A stretch of DNA of 12,340 nucleotides from positions 1 through 12,340 of the forward strand of contig CAKSXP010000031.1 of NCBI GenBank assembly GCA_934515035.1, given 5' to 3'. Made by a program: the position numbers and the translations under genes. This DNA is from an uncultured Oscillospiraceae bacterium (GTDB taxonomy: Bacteria; Bacillota; Clostridia; Oscillospirales; Oscillospiraceae). Of this stretch, positions 1 through 6,128 are shown piece after piece (position 1 is the stretch's first letter; every line of letters starts with the position of its first letter). A model generated the notes under the pieces. It did not search any database, was not told the origin of the DNA, and saw only the letters and a program-made list of their open reading frames with translations.

Positions 1-28
1 CAAGGGCATTGACACCGTATGGGCGCAT
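1..28 (-). CDS. Possible 5' end of a leftward gene (tentative alanyl-tRNA synthetase)
   Basis: On the minus strand an ATG at 28-26 opens a frame reading MRPYGVNAL before the window ends. Short N-termini of the form x-x-x-Y/L-G-(V/L)-N-(E/A)-(L/I) are familiar from clostridial alanyl-tRNA synthetases, which is the only reason for the suggestion. Against it, the next codon begins with G whereas most family members continue with Arg (usually CGN or AGR), no good Shine-Dalgarno sequence precedes the ATG, and only nine codons are visible. The start codon lies in the loop of the inner hairpin of the structure at 1-58. It may not be a gene at all; sequence left of the window would settle it. Confidence 0.25.
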
Positions 29-58
29 TTCTGCCCGTCAAAACCGTGTCTGCCCTTG
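1..58. repeat. Long inverted repeat / potential RNA stem-loop at the left edge
   Basis: CAAGGGCA (1-8) is the exact reverse complement of TGCCCTTG (51-58). After a two-base bulge (9-10), GACAC (11-15) pairs with GTGTC (46-50), giving 13 pairs. Inside, GGGC (21-24) pairs with GCCC (33-36) around an 8-nt loop; in plus-strand RNA two more pairs (A-U and U-G) are possible below it. No U-tract follows on the plus side, so a simple terminator is unlikely. It could be a leader structure of a leftward gene, a DNA operator, or the end of an RNA whose remainder lies outside the window. The stem may extend to the left of base 1. Confidence 0.6.
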
Positions 59-65
59 TCAACCG
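30..65. repeat. Imperfect direct repeat, two 17-bp copies
   Basis: Bases 30-46 (TCTGCCCGTCAAAACCG) and 49-65 (TCTGCCCTTGTCAACCG) share TCTGCCC, a GTCAA core and ACCG/CCG ends, and are offset by 19 bp, close to two helical turns. The second copy abuts the TGG-TATAAT element at 67-75. This arrangement is compatible with a regulator-binding operator between divergent genes, but no family of regulator is recognised. Confidence 0.4.
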
Positions 66-66
66 A

Positions 67-75
67 TGGTATAAT
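67..75 (+). promoter_or_regulatory. Candidate extended -10 element
   Basis: TGG directly precedes a perfect TATAAT (70-75), the TGn extended -10 arrangement used by sigma-A type polymerase. The region 17 bp upstream has no good -35. Transcription would start near 82, about 107 nt before the DUF2461 start codon. It could be a second, upstream promoter of the rightward operon; the downstream promoter at 131-159 matches consensus better overall. Confidence 0.35.
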
Positions 76-130
76 AATATGTTAACATCAAGTCCGGCCG
101 CGGCGCAAGCGTTTTCCTCATTTTGCGTGC

Positions 131-159
131 TTGATTTATGCAATCACCGGCGTTACAAT
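131..159 (+). promoter_or_regulatory. Sigma-A promoter of the DUF2461-dus-YgjP-DUF1653 operon
   Basis: TTGATT (131-136) and TACAAT (154-159) are separated by exactly 17 bp; they match the -35 and -10 consensus at 4/6 and 5/6 positions. The predicted start near 166 leaves a short leader of about 23 nt that contains the ribosome site GGAGGT (175-180), eight bases before the ATG at 189. Confidence 0.55.
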
Positions 160-188
160 AGGCTGAGATTTTCCGGAGGTAACAAATA

Positions 189-875
189 ATGCCCTTTTCC
201 GATGATACACTGTCATTTCTGTTTGAAAACCGCGTCAACGACAGTAAGGCGTGGTTTCTGGAGCACCGCGCGGATTACGAGCGGCTCGTGCTCGAGCCGA
301 TGCGCCGGCTGGTGGTCGATCTGACGCCGGTGATGCTGGCGATAGACCCGCTGTTCGTCTGTGAGCCGAAGGTCGGCAGAAGCATCTCGCGCATCTACCG
401 CGACACGCGGTTCAGCAGCGACAAGTCCATATTCCGGGACGTGATGTGGTGTTCGTTCACCCGTCCGAAGAGCGAACAGCGTGGCCGTCCGGGATATTAT
501 TTCGAGCTGTCGCCAGCCGGGGCCAACTACGGCTGCGGCTGGTATCACACGCCGCCGGAGACGATGGATGTGATACGGGACATGGTGAGAAACGGCGACA
601 GGCTGTTTCTCAGGACGGAGCGTTCGCTGAAGAAGGCCGGAATATACGAGCTTGAGGACACACGCTATAAACGGACGCGAAACCCCGGCGAGCCGGAGGA
701 AAAAAGGCTCTGGCTCGATCAGCGCAGCATCAGCATCTCTGCGCACAGCGAGGATTTTGACATGCTCTTTTCCGACGAGCTGTATGAAAAGCTTGCCGCC
801 GATTTCATGGCGGTGCGGCCGTTTTATGAGTTCCTGCTGGAGGCCGATCTCCGCGCGAGGCCGCCTGTAATATGA
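189..875 (+). CDS. DUF2461 family protein (TIGR02453-like)
   Basis: A soluble 228-residue protein of unknown biochemical function. The family hallmark is clear at residues 67-79, SRIYRDTRFSSDK, preceded by an N-terminal helical stretch rich in aromatic and charged residues (FLFENRVNDSKAWFLEHR) and followed by a YYFELSPAG strand, as in other members of this family. The length matches the usual 210-230 residues. No signal peptide or membrane segment is visible, so it should be cytoplasmic. The start is supported by GGAGGT eight bases upstream. Its TGA overlaps the ATG of the dihydrouridine synthase gene in an ATGA junction (872-875), implying translational coupling. The family is widespread in bacteria, and nothing here assigns a reaction. 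Confidence 0.9.
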   Translation: MPFSDDTLSFLFENRVNDSKAWFLEHRADYERLVLEPMRRLVVDLTPVMLAIDPLFVCEPKVGRSISRIYRDTRFSSDKSIFRDVMWCSFTRPKSEQRGRPGYYFELSPAGANYGCGWYHTPPETMDVIRDMVRNGDRLFLRTERSLKKAGIYELEDTRYKRTRNPGEPEEKRLWLDQRSISISAHSEDFDMLFSDELYEKLAADFMAVRPFYEFLLEADLRARPPVI

Positions 876-1837
876 GCGGGCCGGTGTTTTACTGCGCGCC
901 GCTCGAGGGGCTGACGAGCTTCGTGTTCCGCCGCGCCCACGCGCGGCTGTATCCCGGCGTGACCAAATATTTTTCGCCGTTTCTCTCGCCCGCGGGGAAA
1001 GCGGTGTTCTCAAAGCGCGAAAAGCGCGAAGCCGCGCCGGAGAACAACGCCGGGCTGACGCTTGTGCCGCAGCTTCTGGCGCGCGATCCCGAGGCGTTTA
1101 TCTGCGGCGCGCGGGAGCTTATGTCGCTCGGCTATGACGAGGTCAACCTGAACCTCGGCTGCCCGTCCGGGACAGTGGTCTCCAAGGGCAAAGGCTCCGG
1201 CTTCCTGCAATATCCCGACGAGCTGGACGCTTTTCTCGAGCGCGTGTATTCGGCGGTGGACTGCCGCGTTTCGATCAAAACGCGCCTCGGCCTGACGGAC
1301 CCGGAGGAGTTTTTCCGCCTGCTTGAGATATACAACAGATATCCCGTCCATGAGCTTATAATCCATCCGCGCGTGCGAACGGACTATTACAGGGAGCCGG
1401 TGCGCGAGGAGTTTTATGTCTGGGCCTTTGAGCATTCGCGCGCGCCGGTCTGCCTTAACGGAGATATGTGGAACGTGAGCGGTATCGAAAGGCGGAAAAG
1501 CGCCTTTCCGGAGGCGAAGGCGATCATGCTCGGCCGCGGGCTGTGCGCGGATCCCGCGCTGGTCCAGAAGGAACTGGGAACATACAGCCCGGACCGCGAA
1601 CGGCTGCTTGAGTTCCACGACGAGATATTCCGCGGCTATACGGAGGCCTTCGGTTCCCCGCGCAGCGCGATGGCGCGCATGAAGGAGTTGTGGTCTTACC
1701 TCATTCATCTGTTTGAGGACGGCGAAAAATACGCCAAACAGATCAAAAAATCGACGGAGCCCGCCGAGTATGAGGTCCTTGCGCACGACGCCATTCTCAG
1801 GCTTGCCATGGTGGACGAGGTCGAAGCCCGGCTGTGA
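872..1837 (+). CDS. tRNA-dihydrouridine synthase (Dus family)
   Basis: A flavoenzyme that reduces specific uridines in tRNA, mostly in the D-loop, to dihydrouridine using FMN and NADPH. The 321-residue product has the TIM-barrel start YCAPLEGLT (residues 7-15), the catalytic segment NLNLGCPSG with Cys97 as the expected proton donor, SIKTRLG with Lys136, the IIHPR phosphate/uridine-binding strand around His165, NGD at 196-198 and the FMN-phosphate motif MLGRGL near 219-224. A helical C-terminal domain follows. It is distinct enough that I do not assign it to DusA, B or C. It overlaps the preceding gene by four bases and lacks a strong ribosome site of its own, so coupled translation is likely. 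The next gene's ribosome site overlaps its stop codon. Confidence 0.93.
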   Translation: MSGPVFYCAPLEGLTSFVFRRAHARLYPGVTKYFSPFLSPAGKAVFSKREKREAAPENNAGLTLVPQLLARDPEAFICGARELMSLGYDEVNLNLGCPSGTVVSKGKGSGFLQYPDELDAFLERVYSAVDCRVSIKTRLGLTDPEEFFRLLEIYNRYPVHELIIHPRVRTDYYREPVREEFYVWAFEHSRAPVCLNGDMWNVSGIERRKSAFPEAKAIMLGRGLCADPALVQKELGTYSPDRERLLEFHDEIFRGYTEAFGSPRSAMARMKELWSYLIHLFEDGEKYAKQIKKSTEPAEYEVLAHDAILRLAMVDEVEARL

Positions 1838-1847
1838 GGTGATGCGG

Positions 1848-2360
1848 ATGGAGTACAGGCTTATAAGGTCGAAGCGAAAGACCATATCGCTGGAGGTAAC
1901 GCCCGGCGGCGAGATCGTCGTCCGTGCGCCAAACCGCTGTTCCCGCGCGGCGGCGGACAGCTTTGTCGCCGCGCATGAGCGCTGGCTGAAAAACGCGCTC
2001 GAGCGGGTGCGGGCGCGGGAGCTTGCCCATCCGGAACCGGACGAGGCAGGACGCGAGGCTCTGATCGCCCGCGCAAGGGAGGTCATTCCCAAGCGCACGG
2101 CATATTTCTCCGCGGTCATGGGGCTTTACCCCACGGGCGTGAGGATAACGGGCGCAAAAACGCGCTTCGGCAGCTGCTCGGCAAAGAACAGTCTCTGCTT
2201 TTCCTGGCGGCTGATGCAGTATCCCGACGAATGTGTGGATTATGTCATCGTGCATGAGCTTGCGCACATCGTGCACAAGAACCACGGGCCGGAGTTTTAT
2301 GCGCTCATCGGCTCGGTGCTCCCTGATTATAAGGAGCGGATAAAAAAACTGAAGGGATGA
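1848..2360 (+). CDS. YgjP-like zinc metallopeptidase domain protein (DUF45)
   Basis: A predicted cytoplasmic zinc metalloprotein of 170 residues in the YgjP/DUF45 (SprT-like) group. The active-site helix VIVHELAHIVHKNHGPEF carries HExxH (His136, Glu137, His140) and a third ligand at His146. The family signature KTRFGSCSAKNSLCFSWRL lies at residues 104-121 ahead of it. Two ATGs compete: 1842 and 1848. GAGGTG at 1836-1841, overlapping the previous stop, sits six bases from the ATG at 1848 but directly against 1842, so 1848 is chosen. Substrates are not established for the family. The gene lies 10 bp downstream of dus and 7 bp upstream of the DUF1653 gene in the same operon. Confidence 0.9.
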   Translation: MEYRLIRSKRKTISLEVTPGGEIVVRAPNRCSRAAADSFVAAHERWLKNALERVRARELAHPEPDEAGREALIARAREVIPKRTAYFSAVMGLYPTGVRITGAKTRFGSCSAKNSLCFSWRLMQYPDECVDYVIVHELAHIVHKNHGPEFYALIGSVLPDYKERIKKLKG

Positions 2361-2367
2361 AAGAAGT

Positions 2368-2595
2368 GTGGAAATGCAGCCTCTCCCCGAGCTCAGACCG
2401 GGAAAATACCGCCACTTCAAAGGCAATGAATACGAGCTTCTGTATGTTGCCAGACACTCGGAAACGCTCGAACCGATGGTCGTTTACCGTGCGCTTTACG
2501 GCGAGCGCGGCATCTGGGTGCGGCCCGCGTCGATGTGGACCGAGACTGTCGAGCGGGACGGAAAGACCTGCGTGAGATTTGAATATACGGGCTGA
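2368..2595 (+). CDS. DUF1653 domain-containing small protein
   Basis: A 75-residue protein that is almost entirely one DUF1653 domain: PGKYRHFKGNEYELLYVARH (residues 11-30), SETLEPMVVYRALYG and IWVRPASMW, the conserved core of this family. Function unknown; other members are often annotated as small cytosolic proteins and have no catalytic motif that I can name. Start choice is uncertain: GTG 2368 has AAGGG about 11 bases upstream, while ATG 2374 would give 73 residues with a weaker ribosome site. It is the last gene of the plus-strand operon and ends 14 bp before the bidirectional terminator. Confidence 0.88.
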   Translation: MEMQPLPELRPGKYRHFKGNEYELLYVARHSETLEPMVVYRALYGERGIWVRPASMWTETVERDGKTCVRFEYTG

Positions 2596-2609
2596 TTCCC
2601 GAGAGATAA

Positions 2610-2646
2610 AAAATTGCCTCCCGTTTTTACGACGGGAGGCAATTTT
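2610..2646. terminator. Bidirectional intrinsic terminator
   Basis: A perfect 15-bp inverted repeat (2610-2624 with 2632-2646) surrounds a 7-nt loop. The GC core GCCTCCCGT/ACGGGAGGC is flanked by AAAATT on one side and AATTTT on the other, so each strand ends in a short U-run. It lies between the convergent DUF1653 gene (plus) and pgsA (minus) and can stop transcription from both directions. Confidence 0.9.
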
Positions 2647-2655
2647 CATGTCTGT

Positions 2656-3171
2656 TTACGCGAGCATATCGCGGTTTTTGACGAAGTATTCAACGCCGGA
2701 ATAGAGCGTGGTGGCGACGATCACGCCGACGCAGATCCAGCACAGAACGTCCGGAATGGGCAGGAGCATGAGCATGATGCAGATCATCGTCGAGAAGGTC
2801 TTGACCTTGCCCGACCATCCGGCGGCGATAACGCGGCCCTTTTCCGAGGCTATCATGCGCAGACCGGAAACGGCAAATTCGCGCAGAAGCACAACGAGCA
2901 GCGCCCAGCCGGGCATCCGGCCGGTTTCGACGAACCAGCACATCGCGGCGCAGACGAGCATCTTGTCCGCAAGGGGATCCATGAACTTGCCGAGGTCCGT
3001 TATCTGGTTATAGTGCCGCGCGATATAGCCGTCCACAAAGTCGGTCGCGGACGCGAGCGCGAATATCGCAAGGGCTATGTAGTTCGCGGCGGGAATGTTC
3101 AGATACAGCACCACAAGGAATGCCGGTATCATAATGACCCTGAGTATCGTAAGCTTGTTTGCAGTAGTCAT
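2656..3171 (-). CDS. pgsA: CDP-diacylglycerol--glycerol-3-phosphate 3-phosphatidyltransferase
   Basis: An integral membrane enzyme that transfers the phosphatidyl group from CDP-diacylglycerol to sn-glycerol-3-phosphate, the committed step to phosphatidylglycerol. The CDP-alcohol phosphotransferase motif D-x2-DG-x2-AR-x8-G-x3-D-x3-D is complete: Asp44, Asp47-Gly48, Ala51-Arg52, Gly61, Asp65 and Asp69 in the 171-residue product. Several hydrophobic segments (for example residues 14-24, 28-42 and 126-139) fit a membrane-embedded fold. The N-terminus MTTANKLTILRVIMIP matches the family. ATG 3171 is preferred because GAGGTG (3178-3183) lies six bases upstream; a GTG at 3180 would add three residues. 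That ribosome site overlaps the rimO stop, and the terminator at 2610-2646 follows. Confidence 0.96.
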   Translation of the reverse strand: MTTANKLTILRVIMIPAFLVVLYLNIPAANYIALAIFALASATDFVDGYIARHYNQITDLGKFMDPLADKMLVCAAMCWFVETGRMPGWALLVVLLREFAVSGLRMIASEKGRVIAAGWSGKVKTFSTMICIMLMLLPIPDVLCWICVGVIVATTLYSGVEYFVKNRDMLA

Positions 3172-3181
3172 GGAAGCCACC

Positions 3182-4507
3182 TCAATCTCCGACGATCTCG
3201 CCGAGGAGGTCGCCGTCCATAATATCCGTTATCTGAACAAGGACAAATTCTCCGGGAACGGCGCGGCCCGTGAAAAAGACCTTGCCGTCAACATCGGGGG
3301 AGTCGGCCCAACTGCGTCCGTAATAGAGCTCCGCAAAGCGGTCATAGCCCTCGCAGAGGATGCGGAGCGTTCTTCCCAGCTGGCGTTCATTGAACTCATC
3401 CATGACTCCGGCCTGGATATCCATGATGAATTCTGCGCGGCGTGCGGCCTCTTCCGCGTCGCAGCGGTCGTCCATCGCCGCTGCGGGCGTGCCCTCCTCC
3501 GGCGAGAAGGGGAAAACGCCGGCGCGCTCGAGCTTTGCCTCCCGCAGGAAAGTGCAGAGCTCCTCAAACTCGGTCTCCGTTTCGCCGGGCAGACCGGCAA
3601 TAAGGCTGGTGCGGATGACGAGCCCCGGTATGCGTCTGCGCAGAACGGAAAAAAGCTCGCGTATCTCGTCACCGGTGCCGCGGCGGTTCATGCGGCGGAG
3701 AATTTCGTTGTTTATGTGCTGTATCGGAATGTCGAGATATTTGACGACCTTGGGCTCGGAGGCGATCACGTCTATGAGCTCGTCGGTGAACTGGTCGGGG
3801 TAAAGGTAGTGCAGGCGGATCCACTCAATGCCGTCTATCGCGCACAGCTCGCGGATAAGCTCTGCCAGCGAGCGCTTCGGTTCGAGATCCTGACCGTATC
3901 GCGTTATATCCTGCGCGATGACGATGAGCTCCTTGACGCCGCTCTCTGCAAGTCCGCGCGCCTCCTCGAGGATGCTGTCCATGCCGCGCGAGCGGTATCT
4001 CCCGCGGATGGAGGGTATGACGCAAAAGGCGCACCAGTTGTCGCAGCCCTCGGCAATGCGCAGATAGGCCCAGCCCGGTCCGGTGGTCACGATGCGTCCC
4101 AGCTCTTCGATCGGGCTGTTTTTGTCGCCGAAGAGGGAAACGGGCTCGGAGTTCATAACGCTCTCGACGATCTGTGCTATCTCGCCGTAGTTTGACACTC
4201 CGACTATCGCGTCGATCTCCGGCATCTCGTCGGAGACCTCCTCCCGGTAGCGTTCGGAGAGACAGCCGGTGACGATGATGCGCTTGATGCGGCCCTCCTT
4301 TTTGAGCTGGGCCATTTCGAGAATGTTGTCGTTGGCCTCGCTCTTGGCGCTTTCGATGAACCCGCAGGTGTTGATTATGACCGCGTCGGCGTTATCGACG
4401 TCCGCGACGATCGTGTGGCCCGCCTCGCGAAGCTGCCAGAGCATCTGCTCGCTGTTGACGAGGTTCTTGGCGCAGCCGAGGGAGATCATGGCGATTTTAT
4501 ATGGCAT
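3182..4507 (-). CDS. rimO: Ribosomal protein S12 methylthiotransferase
   Basis: A radical-SAM enzyme that adds a methylthio group to the beta-carbon of an aspartate of ribosomal protein S12. The 441-residue protein has the N-terminal methylthiotransferase domain with three cluster cysteines (Cys12 in SLGCAKNLVNSE, Cys48 in NTCGFI, Cys82 in GCLSER) and the radical-SAM motif CDNWCAFC (Cys155, Cys159, Cys162) followed by IPSIRGRYRSR. The last 65 or so residues match a TRAM RNA/protein-binding domain. SLGCAKNLVNSE and SIRGR separate RimO from the tRNA enzymes MiaB and MtaB. The ATG at 4507 has AAGGA ten bases upstream. It lies 20 bp after recX, and its stop overlaps the pgsA ribosome site. Confidence 0.97.
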   Translation of the reverse strand: MPYKIAMISLGCAKNLVNSEQMLWQLREAGHTIVADVDNADAVIINTCGFIESAKSEANDNILEMAQLKKEGRIKRIIVTGCLSERYREEVSDEMPEIDAIVGVSNYGEIAQIVESVMNSEPVSLFGDKNSPIEELGRIVTTGPGWAYLRIAEGCDNWCAFCVIPSIRGRYRSRGMDSILEEARGLAESGVKELIVIAQDITRYGQDLEPKRSLAELIRELCAIDGIEWIRLHYLYPDQFTDELIDVIASEPKVVKYLDIPIQHINNEILRRMNRRGTGDEIRELFSVLRRRIPGLVIRTSLIAGLPGETETEFEELCTFLREAKLERAGVFPFSPEEGTPAAAMDDRCDAEEAARRAEFIMDIQAGVMDEFNERQLGRTLRILCEGYDRFAELYYGRSWADSPDVDGKVFFTGRAVPGEFVLVQITDIMDGDLLGEIVGD

Positions 4508-4527
4508 GTGACTTCAGTCCTTGTTTT

Positions 4528-4983
4528 TTATTCTTGTTGCAGTCCGGCGCGCAGGCGCTCGACGGCGGAGCTGATCTCGCTCCAGCCGAAGCCGCGGCGC
4601 AGAAGCGCGTCCGTCGCCCGCTTGAGCGCCGCGCGGTCGTCTATGTCTCCGCGCAGCTTGGCGCGAAGGAGCCGGTCGAGCGTTTCGTCGGTCTCCGGCA
4701 GCTCGAGCAGCGCGGCGTCCCACAGCTCGCGCGGGATCCTGCGCTTGAAAAGCTCGTTTTTAACGCGGGAGCGTCCAAAGCCTTTCGCGGCAAAGTGCCG
4801 CACGACGAGCGAAGCATATCTCGCGTCGTCGATAATGTGCAGCTGGCAGAACCTGTCGGCGACGGCCTGTGCGTCCTCCGGCGGCTCGCCCTTTTCAACC
4901 AGCTTTTCTATCAGCTCGTCACGCCCGTAATCGCGCCTGTCAAGCATGCGCAGGGCGCGTTTTTTTGTGTCCTCGATGGGCAT
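4528..4983 (-). CDS. recX: Recombination regulator RecX
   Basis: A small, highly charged helical protein (151 residues) that binds RecA filaments and modulates their assembly and activity. It shows the repeated three-helix pattern of the family: LRMLDRRDYGRDELIEKLVE near residues 11-30, the hallmark IDDARYA at 51-57, and KGFGRSRVKNELFKR at 67-81. Identification is reinforced by its position directly downstream of recA, with an 8-bp gap. GAGAAGG at the end of recA, overlapping its stop, serves as the ribosome site. Length is within the family's normal range of about 150-270 residues. Coupled expression with recA is the common arrangement. Confidence 0.95.
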   Translation of the reverse strand: MPIEDTKKRALRMLDRRDYGRDELIEKLVEKGEPPEDAQAVADRFCQLHIIDDARYASLVVRHFAAKGFGRSRVKNELFKRRIPRELWDAALLELPETDETLDRLLRAKLRGDIDDRAALKRATDALLRRGFGWSEISSAVERLRAGLQQE

Positions 4984-4991
4984 GGGCCTTC

Positions 4992-6092
4992 TCAGCCCTC
5001 AAAGTCGTCGGCGGAAACGTCGATGGCGCGGCCTGCGGCCTGCGCGGCCTTTTTCGCCTGCGGCGAGAGCAGCTTGACGTAATTTGCGCGCACCTTGGCC
5101 TCAATGTCGTCCATGACCTCGGGGTTCTGGAGCAGGTATGCCTTAACATTGTCGCGGCCCTGGAGACGTGCGTCGCCGACGGTGAACCACGCGCCGCCCT
5201 TTTCGATGATGTCCAGCTTGACCGCAAGGTCGATTATCTCGCCGACCTTGGAGATGCCCTCGCCGTAGATGATGTCGAACTCCGCCTCCTTGAACGGGGG
5301 AGCGACCTTGTTTTTGATGACCTTGGCGCGGGTGCGGTTGCCGATCATCTCGCTGCCGTTTTTGAGCGTCTCGATGCGGCGCATATCGATGCGGACGGAG
5401 GCGAAGTATTTCAGCGCGCGTCCGCCGGGAGTGGTCTCCGGATTGCCGTACATGACGCCGATCTTCTCGCGCAGCTGGTTGATGAAGATGACGATGCAGC
5501 CGGTTTTGGAAACGACGCCGGCAAGCTTTCTCAGCGCCTGGCTCATGAGCCGGGCGACAACGCCGACGCTGGAATCGCCCATCTCGCCCTCAAGCTCGCT
5601 GCGGGGCAGCAGAGCCGCGACGGAGTCGATGACGACGACGTCCAGAGCGCCGGAGCGCACAAGCTGTTCGGTTATCTCCAGAGCCTGCTCTCCGGTGTCC
5701 GGCTGGGAGATGAGCAGGTTATCGATGTCAACGCCGAGCGCGCGCGCATAAGCCGGCTCGAGCGCGTGTTCAACGTCGATATAGGCAGCCTCGCCGCCGT
5801 TTTTCTGGGCGGAGGCGACGATGTGCAGCGCGAGGGTGGTCTTGCCGCAGGACTCGGGGCCGTATATCTCGACGATGCGGCCGCGCGGAACGCCGCCGAT
5901 GCCGAGGGCAAAGTCGAGGGATAGAGAACCTGTCGAAATGGCCTCGACATTGACGGGGATATCGTCGCCGAGGCGCATGATAGCGCCCTTGCCGTATGCC
6001 TTTTCTATCTGGCTGATGGCTGTTTCAAGAGCTTTTTTCTTGTCGTCGGCCTGACCGACGGTGCTTATGGGTGTCTTTTTCTTCTCGGCCAT
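4992..6092 (-). CDS. recA: Recombinase RecA
   Basis: The DNA-dependent ATPase for homologous recombination and co-protease for LexA cleavage. The 366-residue product is full length. Walker A is GPESCGKT (residues 78-85), Walker B is VVVIDS ending near Asp156, loop L1 is at about 168-183 ([16 protein letters not shown]) and loop L2 at about 204-224 ([20 protein letters not shown]). The C-terminal domain ends in an acidic tail. Walker A has Cys82 where most RecA proteins have Ser (GPESSGKT). GAGGAG (6100-6105) lies seven bases before the ATG. The gene follows prmC by 36 bp, and that gap holds neither a convincing promoter nor a GAAC-N4-GTTC SOS box. Confidence 0.99.
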   Translation of the reverse strand: MAEKKKTPISTVGQADDKKKALETAISQIEKAYGKGAIMRLGDDIPVNVEAISTGSLSLDFALGIGGVPRGRIVEIYGPESCGKTTLALHIVASAQKNGGEAAYIDVEHALEPAYARALGVDIDNLLISQPDTGEQALEITEQLVRSGALDVVVIDSVAALLPRSELEGEMGDSSVGVVARLMSQALRKLAGVVSKTGCIVIFINQLREKIGVMYGNPETTPGGRALKYFASVRIDMRRIETLKNGSEMIGNRTRAKVIKNKVAPPFKEAEFDIIYGEGISKVGEIIDLAVKLDIIEKGGAWFTVGDARLQGRDNVKAYLLQNPEVMDDIEAKVRANYVKLLSPQAKKAAQAAGRAIDVSADDFEG

Positions 6093-6128
6093 AATTTATC
6101 TCCTCTGTCTAATTATACTCCTGATGGA

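Noticed and set aside
57..62. Minus-strand TTGACA as a -35 for a leftward gene
   Set aside because: No -10-like hexamer lies 16-18 bp downstream of it on the minus strand.
2..85. Plus-strand frame open from the window edge to a TAA at 83-85
   Set aside because: It is short, has no recognisable protein features and runs through the inverted repeat and a TATAAT promoter element; a chance open frame is more likely.
1010..2119. Minus-strand open frame of 369 codons opposite dus and the YgjP gene
   Set aside because: It crosses two well-supported plus-strand genes and shows no domain.
3095..4195. Long plus-strand open frame opposite rimO
   Set aside because: It is antisense to a full-length protein with all RimO cysteines, and has no family features or ribosome site.
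4869..5924. Long plus-strand open frame opposite recA and recX
   Set aside because: It is antisense to an unmistakable RecA; low-complexity Ala/Asp/Val composition is typical of frames opposite GC-rich genes.
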